The position numbers and the translations under genes are program-made. Below the pieces are notes generated by a model. The model was not told the origin of the DNA. It saw only the letters and a list, made by a program, of their open reading frames with translations, and did not search any database. Below, in pieces: positions 28,204 through 32,396 of a DNA stretch of 32,396 nt; the stretch's first letter is position 1; each line of letters begins with the position of its first letter. The DNA comes from an uncultured Bacteroidia bacterium (lineage in GTDB: Bacteria > Bacteroidota > Bacteroidia > Bacteroidales > Prolixibacteraceae): assembly GCA_903907075.1 (NCBI GenBank), contig CAIVMQ010000033.1:1-32396 (forward strand), written 5' to 3'.

Positions 28204-29102
28204 TACCGTTTTTCTGCTATCCGTAATTTTGCACTTCTTGCCCGCGGATTTCGTGCCAGCTCCTTTTCATCAGGGAGAATTATCTTTCTGTTAATCAATT
28301 CAAAAGGTGAGTTTCTGTTGCCAAAAAAATCGTTCTCCTGTACGCCGTCAATTCTTCCCGACCGCATAAAATTTTTCACTAACCGGTCTTCAAGCGAATG
28401 GTACGACAAGACCACCAGCCTTCCCCCCGGCTTTAACAGATCTGTGGTGCTCTCGAGAAAATCGCTAAGTACCCCGATTTCATTGTTGACCTCAATACGC
28501 AAGGCTTGAAAAACCATGGCAAGGTATTTTTTCTCGATCTTAGCCGGCACACACGGTGCGATCACCTTCAAAAACTGACCCGTAGAGACAATGGGTTCTT
28601 TCGAACGCGCATCGGTTATCAACGATACCAGATGACGCCAATTCTTAATCTCCCCATACTCCTGAAAAATCGTCCATAGCGCCTCTTCCCGATATTCGTT
28701 GACCACCTTAGAGGCATCGAGCGACGAAGACTGGTTCATACGCATATCGAGCTTACCCTCGAAACGAAACGAAAAACCACGCTCCGGAACATCAAAATCG
28801 TGCGACGAGACACCCAGATCTGCCAGGATACCATCCACTTCACCGATCTGATAATAATTAAGAAAATGACGCAGGTATTTAAAATTATGACGCACAAAGA
28901 TCAAACGCTCATCGGTACTAAGATTGTCTGTAGCATCGATATCCTGATCAAAAGCAATCAGTTTACCCCCCTTTAATTTCTCGAGAATTTTTGCGGAGTG
29001 CCCACCACCTCCGTATGTTACATCGACGTAGATACCACCAGATTGAATGTTTAACCCTTCAATACTCTGCTCGAGTAACACCGGTACATGATATTCGTCC
29101 AT
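28203..29102 (-). CDS. rsmH: 16S rRNA (cytosine1402-N4)-methyltransferase RsmH (MraW)
   Basis: 299 aa, family length. SAM-binding motif YVDVTYGGGGHSAKIL at ~25-40, GILADLGVSSHDFD with RGFSFRFEGKLDMRMNQ, and VLSYHSLEDRLVKNFM near the C-terminus, all hallmark RsmH segments. N4-methylates C1402 in the ribosomal decoding centre. Second gene of the operon, 17 bp after mraZ; the conserved mraZ-rsmH pairing supports both calls. Confidence 0.97.
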   Translation of the reverse strand: MDEYHVPVLLEQSIEGLNIQSGGIYVDVTYGGGGHSAKILEKLKGGKLIAFDQDIDATDNLSTDERLIFVRHNFKYLRHFLNYYQIGEVDGILADLGVSSHDFDVPERGFSFRFEGKLDMRMNQSSSLDASKVVNEYREEALWTIFQEYGEIKNWRHLVSLITDARSKEPIVSTGQFLKVIAPCVPAKIEKKYLAMVFQALRIEVNNEIGVLSDFLESTTDLLKPGGRLVVLSYHSLEDRLVKNFMRSGRIDGVQENDFFGNRNSPFELINRKIILPDEKELARNPRARSAKLRIAEKR

Positions 29103-29119
29103 CTGGTCAAACTGTTGGT

Positions 29120-29581
29120 TTAAAAACTATCCATTGGTCCACCAAGTAACTCCTTGTAAAGACGTGCATAATCTTCATCACTCAGACGCGAAGCCTGATG
29201 TCGTGAAGGCTCCCATAAGCGCATGCGTGATCCTTGCCCTGTAAATACCGCCTCTTTGGTTATCCCCGCATAGTCAAGCATCTCATCCGGAATATTAAGC
29301 CTTCCGTTTTCAGCCATCGTAACTTTTACGATCTCCTCGTAATAGCGCGAAAGCATCTTGCTCTGTATCGGATCATCCTGATTCAAACGGCGACGTAAAC
29401 GCTCAACCTTGGCAAGCCACGTCGAATGGGGATAAATATTCAAACATTGATCATATACATCTTTCTCAACCACAAACGAGTACTCCAGCGCATCACCCAT
29501 CTCCTTCTTAAAGGGAGAAGGGAGAACGATGCGACCCTTGCCGTCGAGCGTAACCGGATATATGTTCGAAAATGAGACCAT
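29120..29581 (-). CDS. mraZ: MraZ, SpoVT/AbrB-type transcriptional regulator of the dcw operon
   Basis: 153 aa from the ATG at 29581. A longer frame begins with a TTG at 29599, but MVSFSNIYPVTLDGKGRIVLP is where MraZ proteins normally begin and the -7-like box lies only 8 bp above that TTG. Two AbrB-like repeats: VTLDGKGRIVLPSPFKKEM at ~9-27 and VTMAENGRLNIPDEMLDYAG at ~87-106, each with the swapped-hairpin pattern of the fold. MraZ forms rings and binds tandem direct repeats in its own promoter, repressing the operon in E. coli. Four 10-bp repeats lie 40 bp upstream (29621-29660). First gene of the operon. Confidence 0.96.
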   Translation of the reverse strand: MVSFSNIYPVTLDGKGRIVLPSPFKKEMGDALEYSFVVEKDVYDQCLNIYPHSTWLAKVERLRRRLNQDDPIQSKMLSRYYEEIVKVTMAENGRLNIPDEMLDYAGITKEAVFTGQGSRMRLWEPSRHQASRLSDEDYARLYKELLGGPMDSF

Positions 29582-29606
29582 CTGTTTATAGCTTTCCAAT
29601 AGTATG

Positions 29607-29614
29607 TAAAATTA
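29607..29614 (-). promoter_or_regulatory. Possible -7 element (TAATTTTA) of the dcw operon
   Basis: On the minus strand it reads TAATTTTA, one base off TAnnTTTG, 25 nt before the mraZ ATG and directly downstream of the tandem repeats. Predicted transcript start is near 29600, inside the rejected TTG-extended mraZ. Confidence 0.4.
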
Positions 29615-29620
29615 CGTATT

Positions 29621-29660
29621 TTACACTTCATGACAATATATGACACTTTATTACACCATT
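29621..29660 (-). promoter_or_regulatory. Four tandem 10-bp repeats: predicted MraZ operator
   Basis: On the minus strand the four consecutive decamers are AATGGTGTAA, TAAAGTGTCA, TATATTGTCA and TGAAGTGTAA. All share TGT(A/C)A and three share GTGT at exactly one helical turn. The period equals that of known MraZ boxes (TGGGN every 10 bp in E. coli; AAAGTG(T/G) every 10 bp in mollicutes), and the core AAAGTGT matches the mollicute form. They lie just upstream of the -7-like box of mraZ. Confidence 0.7.
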
Positions 29661-29674
29661 ATTTTTTGAACATT

Positions 29675-29709
29675 TTGTTGATAACCTTCACTAAAATTGT
29701 TGATAACCT
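29675..29709. repeat. 13-bp direct repeat (TTGTTGATAACCT) with 22-bp period, DnaA-box-like
   Basis: Identical copies at 29675-29687 and 29697-29709. The reverse complement contains TTATCAACA, one base from the DnaA box TTATCCACA. The 22-bp period puts both on the same face of the helix. It lies upstream of the predicted MraZ operator. Confidence 0.55.
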
Positions 29710-29831
29710 ATTAGCAATGACTAACAACCCGGCTAACCCAGGGTATTTAAATTGACATAAAGCCACTATTTATTGATAAAAAATCAAAACTAGCGGATAT
29801 TTTCGGGCCATAATTATACTGTTAAATAGAG

Positions 29832-29856
29832 CCTGATTTAGGAGCCTAAGGTCAGG
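29832..29856. promoter_or_regulatory. Near-palindrome in the mraZ-glsA region
   Basis: CCTGA (29832-29836) and TCAGG (29852-29856) flank TTAGG (29838-29842) and CCTAA (29845-29849). The two arms are offset by one base. It could be an operator or a small hairpin; no regulator is known for it. Confidence 0.3.
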
Positions 29857-29924
29857 TAATTAGAGCGTTATTAAAGATATATGTTAAGAAAAAAAGGGTG
29901 TTGCAATTATTTGACCTCCTCCAT

Positions 29925-29943
29925 CCCCTCCAACGGAGAGGGG
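29925..29943. repeat. Small GC hairpin, possible remnant of the GC-run repeat family
   Basis: CCCCTC (29925-29930) pairs with GAGGGG (29938-29943) around a 7-nt loop. The CCCCT...AGGGG layout recalls the repeats at 32116-32395, but it is too short to assign firmly. Confidence 0.3.
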
Positions 29944-30176
29944 CGAAAAGCAAAAGTCATCAGAATTATAGACTCTAAGGCTACCATTAACGGAGATTTA
30001 GCGGGGTCCGAATTACGAACCATTAGATTTAATTCAGTCCAATCTTTCTTCCCGATTACATAACTCAGAGAAGAGTGGTGATGCAAACGAATGTGCCTTA
30101 TGATTTGAAGTCAGATATTCAATTTATTCACTCTGAAAATTCTCTTAAGTGTTAAGCTACCTAAATCAATTTAATT

Positions 30177-30184
30177 TACTTTTG
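30177..30184 (+). promoter_or_regulatory. Predicted -7 element (TACTTTTG) for glsA
   Basis: Exact TAnnTTTG match 25 nt before the ATG at 30209. It lies inside the frame that would extend to a GTG at 30149, which argues that the ATG is the real start. Confidence 0.55.
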
Positions 30185-30208
30185 GGGATACAAAACCGAA
30201 CAACTGTT

Positions 30209-31051
30209 ATGGAAACCGAAGATTCGCCTTCTCGCCTCAAGGAGATTGCCATAAAGGAATTAGTAGCCGAAAAAAATCCACGACTCGCTGGGCGCATACC
30301 CGGCTTTGTTTATCATTTAATGAACAGATTACTACATATTAGCGAAGTAAACGAGATTATCCGGCGCTATGGTCATCTGAGTGGAGTACCGTTTATAAAT
30401 GCTGTTCTTGAATATTTTAAAGTGAAGATTGTATGCGATGGAGAGGATAATCTCCCTAAATCGGGGCACTATATTTTTGCATCGAACCACCCCTTAGGTG
30501 GATTTGATGGTTTAATGTTACTCAAGATAGCAACTGATCATCTTGGGAGATCGCTCTCCCTTTCCCGGGATGAGCTCACTAAAATTCCACCACTTAAGGA
30601 GCTCTTTATCCCGATCAACAAATTTGGGGATCAGCGCCGATCAGCACAGTGGATTAACGAATCTTACAAGTCCGATATTCAAGTGCTAATATTTCCTTCG
30701 GGATTAGCCTCGCGCAAGATTAACGGTGAGATTAGAGACCTGGTGTGGCAAAAGCATTTTATCCAAAAAGCTGTTGAGCACCACCGTGATGTAATTCCTG
30801 TATTTATCAGCGGACAGAACTCTCGGTTTTTTTATGAGTTAGCAAATTTCCGGAAGTGGATCGGGATAAAGATAAATTTGGAGATGTTCCTTCTCCCGGA
30901 TGAGTTATTTAAGAACAGAGGAAAAACATTCGTAATCACCTTTGGAAAACCTATCCCTTCGAGCCGTTTTGATCGAACGAAGTCTCATTTAGAATGGGCA
31001 GCCATTGTGCGGGACGAAGTTTACCAGTTATCCGGACTAGCAAAGAAATAG
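30209..31051 (+). CDS. glsA: GlsA-like O-acyltransferase (PlsC-related), glycine lipid synthesis
   Basis: 280 aa from the ATG at 30209; the frame extends to a GTG at 30149 but a promoter box lies in between. It belongs to the lysophospholipid acyltransferase fold: YIFASNHPLGGFDGLMLL carries the catalytic His94 and Asp100. The spacing here is HX5D, not the HX4D of PlsC/OlsA, as I recall for the Bacteroidota branch. Downstream, VLIFPSGLASRK (~171-182) fits the acyl-acceptor motif region. Next to an N-acyltransferase gene, this matches the Bacteroides pair that makes glycine lipids (GlsB N-acylates glycine, GlsA then O-acylates the hydroxy fatty acid). Acts at the inner membrane. A different amino acid head group cannot be excluded. 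Confidence 0.78.
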   Translation: METEDSPSRLKEIAIKELVAEKNPRLAGRIPGFVYHLMNRLLHISEVNEIIRRYGHLSGVPFINAVLEYFKVKIVCDGEDNLPKSGHYIFASNHPLGGFDGLMLLKIATDHLGRSLSLSRDELTKIPPLKELFIPINKFGDQRRSAQWINESYKSDIQVLIFPSGLASRKINGEIRDLVWQKHFIQKAVEHHRDVIPVFISGQNSRFFYELANFRKWIGIKINLEMFLLPDELFKNRGKTFVITFGKPIPSSRFDRTKSHLEWAAIVRDEVYQLSGLAKK

Positions 31052-31084
31052 ATTCAAGTAAGGTGGATCATACCTATTTATTGT

Positions 31085-31092
31085 TATTTTTG
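31085..31092 (+). promoter_or_regulatory. Possible -7 element (TATTTTTG) for glsB
   Basis: Exact TAnnTTTG match 25 nt before the ATG at 31118, the same spacing as for glsA. The 66-bp gap also allows read-through from glsA. Confidence 0.4.
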
Positions 31093-31117
31093 AAATATTA
31101 ATTCAATAGTTTTAAAA

Positions 31118-32089
31118 ATGAAGGAAATAATCCCTCCGGTGCACAGAGAGCTACTATTGGCTGAGTTAACGCCGGAAAAATTTCAGCGTAAAACAAACAA
31201 GGCCGATAACGAAATATATATCCTTACCGCGCACGATTCACCTCATCTTATGCGTGAAATCGGGCGTCTCAGGGAGCTGACATTCAGAACTGCAGGGGGT
31301 GGCGTTGGTGAAGAGGTTGACATAGACCAGTACGACACCACCGAGTCATTCCCCTATAAACAGCTTATTGTCTGGGATCCCAGCCGCCTGGAGATTCTTG
31401 GCGGTTACCGCTTTATCCATTGCGCAGGTATTCCGCGTGATAAAAACGGAGAAGTGCCTCTGGCAACCTCGCATCTTTTTAATTTCTCGGATGAATTTAT
31501 AGACGATTACCTCCCTTATGTGATCGAGTTAGGACGTTCCTTTGTGCAGCCCGATTACCAGTCGAGCAAGGCCGGAGCGAAAGCCCTCTTCGCCCTCGAT
31601 AACCTCTGGGACGGTCTCGGCGCCTTGGTGATTGATCATCCCGATATCCGCTTTTTCTTTGGCAAAGTGACCATGTACACCCATTACAATGTGCATGCGC
31701 GTAATCTGATCCTCCATTTCTTCGAAAAATTCTTTCCCGATACCAAAGGACTTGTCCGGCCTAAAAACCCTATGCCTACTAACGCCGATTCAACCCATCT
31801 GGATGAACTATTTCTAGGAAAAGATTACGATGAAGCCTATAAAATTCTATCAACCGAAGTGCGCCGACATGGCGAAAATATCCCTCCCCTAATCAATGCG
31901 TATATGAGTCTTACCCCTTCGATGCGAGCCTTTGGAACGGTAATCAGCGACGAGTTTGGCGATGTGGAAGAGACCGGCATACTGCTCGATATCGACGACA
32001 TGTACGACACGAAAATTGATCGTCACGTGTCGACTTACCTCGAGGAGCTGGCTGAAAAACACGAAAATCCGAAGGTGCGTTTTCAATAA
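31118..32089 (+). CDS. glsB: GlsB-like N-acyltransferase (OlsB/hemolysin-like GNAT), glycine lipid synthesis
   Basis: 323 aa. The region from ~35 to ~200 has the autoinducer-synthase/OlsB-type GNAT pattern: EIGRLRELTFRTAGGGVGEEVDIDQYD, then LIVWDPSRLEILGGYRFI, then VIELGRSFVQPDYQ and a long helix LFALDNLWDGLGAL. Proteins like this transfer a 3-hydroxy fatty acid from acyl-ACP to an amino acid amine; in Bacteroides the product is N-acyl glycine. The C-terminal ~100 residues (YMSLTPSMRAFGTVISDEFGDVEETGILLDI) occur in the same family. Paired with glsA, so the pathway call is stronger than for either alone. The amino acid used is inferred. Confidence 0.8.
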   Translation: MKEIIPPVHRELLLAELTPEKFQRKTNKADNEIYILTAHDSPHLMREIGRLRELTFRTAGGGVGEEVDIDQYDTTESFPYKQLIVWDPSRLEILGGYRFIHCAGIPRDKNGEVPLATSHLFNFSDEFIDDYLPYVIELGRSFVQPDYQSSKAGAKALFALDNLWDGLGALVIDHPDIRFFFGKVTMYTHYNVHARNLILHFFEKFFPDTKGLVRPKNPMPTNADSTHLDELFLGKDYDEAYKILSTEVRRHGENIPPLINAYMSLTPSMRAFGTVISDEFGDVEETGILLDIDDMYDTKIDRHVSTYLEELAEKHENPKVRFQ

Positions 32090-32115
32090 GAGATTGGTTA
32101 GGAATGTGAGGCCTG

Positions 32116-32195
32116 AGGTGCGCACCTTCTTTCCCCCTTAGGAGAAGAGGGGAAGGGGGGATTTTATTCTCCTATAAATAAAAATCTGTTAACTT
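32116..32195 (+). repeat. GC-run repeat, direct copy 1
   Basis: Starts with the perfect palindrome AGGTGCGCACCT (32116-32127), then pyrimidine and purine runs (CCCCCTTAGG and GGGGAAGGGGGG), then an AT-rich part ending AAAATCTGTTAACT. It recurs nearly unchanged at 32319-32395. Confidence 0.85.
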
Positions 32196-32197
32196 CA

Positions 32198-32243
32198 ATC
32201 TTTATTTTAAATCCCCCTTGGTCCCCCTTTTCCTAAGGGGGAT
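32198..32243 (-). repeat. GC-run repeat, inverted partial copy
   Basis: The reverse complement holds TCCCCCTTAGGAAAAGGGGG then AAGGGGGATTT, the same core as the flanking direct copies but lacking the TGCGCA palindrome. With copy 1 it could form a long hairpin. Confidence 0.75.
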
Positions 32244-32318
32244 AGCTATACTGCAGAAGCAATATATTTAAGAAAAAATTAGTTCAAGAAATACCCAAAT
32301 TGGAACTGAGATAATCGG

Positions 32319-32395
32319 GGTGCGCACCTCCTTTCCCCCTTAGGAAAAGGGGGGAAGGGGGGATTTTATTCTCTTTAAATAAAAATCTGTTAACT
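32319..32395 (+). repeat. GC-run repeat, direct copy 2
   Basis: Begins GGTGCGCACC (palindrome, 32319-32328) and follows copy 1 through the same core and AT-rich end, with a few changes. It starts about 200 bp after copy 1 and runs to the window edge, so the array may continue. Confidence 0.85.
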
Positions 32396-32396
32396 C

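Larger units (their letters stand above)
29582..30208. other. 627-bp divergent intergenic region between mraZ and glsA
   Basis: AT-rich and without a convincing gene. Going away from mraZ it holds a -7-like box (29607-29614), four MraZ-box-like repeats (29621-29660), a 13-bp direct repeat resembling DnaA boxes (29675-29709), a near-palindrome (29832-29856), a small GC hairpin (29925-29943) and the glsA promoter box (30177-30184). A 60-codon frame at 29881-30063 shows no family resemblance and overlaps the hairpin, so I do not call it. Confidence 0.7.

Noticed and set aside
29582..29599. TTG start extending MraZ by six residues
   Set aside because: The ATG at 29581 gives the normal MraZ N-terminus and the promoter-like box lies too close to the TTG.
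29640..29760. Chromosome origin (oriC) suggested by DnaA-like repeats and AT-richness
   Set aside because: Only two imperfect boxes, no dnaA, dnaN or other origin-linked gene nearby; a regulatory site is the more modest reading.
29881..30063. 60-codon ATG frame in the mraZ-glsA gap
   Set aside because: No family resemblance, no promoter or ribosome site in support, and it runs across a GC hairpin and AT-rich spacer; composition looks non-coding.
32116..32396. CRISPR array
   Set aside because: Repeat units are ~80 bp with one inverted copy and no regular spacers; no cas gene in the window.

Overview
This window comes from the chromosome of a member of the Bacteroidota, probably of the Bacteroidales/Marinilabiliales type. 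Four things point there: a secreted protein with a type IX secretion (Por) C-terminal sorting domain, a CBM9/DUF5916 outer-membrane-type protein, Bacteroidota-style -7 promoter elements (TAnnTTTG), and the gene order of the division/cell-wall cluster. I see no tRNA, rRNA, CRISPR array, insertion sequence or prophage gene.

Left part (1-12.5 kb) is mixed. A glycoside-hydrolase-like protein (DUF6067/GH123-like) is cut by the left edge. It is followed by a CBM9/DUF5916 outer-membrane protein, a dCMP deaminase, an S41 carboxy-terminal processing protease closed by a strong terminator, a charged cold-shock-domain protein, a GNAT-like protein on the minus strand, a 904-residue tandem beta-helix (pectate-lyase-3/GH55-like) T9SS cargo on the minus strand, and an Fe/Mn superoxide dismutase. 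The dismutase converges on the next operon across a probable bidirectional terminator.

Centre (12.5-29.6 kb) is a compact minus-strand dcw (division and cell wall) operon read from right to left: mraZ, rsmH, ftsL, ftsI (with PASTA), murE, mraY, murD, ftsW, murG, murC, ftsQ, ftsA, ftsZ-A, ftsZ-B, yqeY. Most junctions overlap or are a few bases apart. murF and ddl are absent. The surprise is two complete ftsZ genes in tandem. Both keep the GTP-binding and T7 catalytic residues. Only the downstream copy (ftsZ-B) has a normal-looking C-terminal peptide. The upstream copy (ftsZ-A) ends in an amphipathic tail that resembles the end of FtsA, encoded just before it.

Right part (29.6-32.4 kb): a 627-bp divergent intergenic region separates mraZ from two acyltransferase genes that look like the glycine-lipid pair (glsA-like O-acyltransferase, glsB-like N-acyltransferase). 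Next to mraZ it holds four 10-bp tandem repeats that look like MraZ boxes, and further out a 13-bp direct repeat resembling DnaA boxes. The window ends in an array of GC-run repeats: two direct copies and one inverted copy.

Functionally, the operon makes and flips lipid II precursors (murC/D/E, mraY, murG), polymerises septal peptidoglycan (ftsW, ftsI) and builds the Z-ring (ftsQ/L/A/Z). MraZ probably autoregulates it. The neighbouring gls genes would supply amino-acid lipids to the same envelope.
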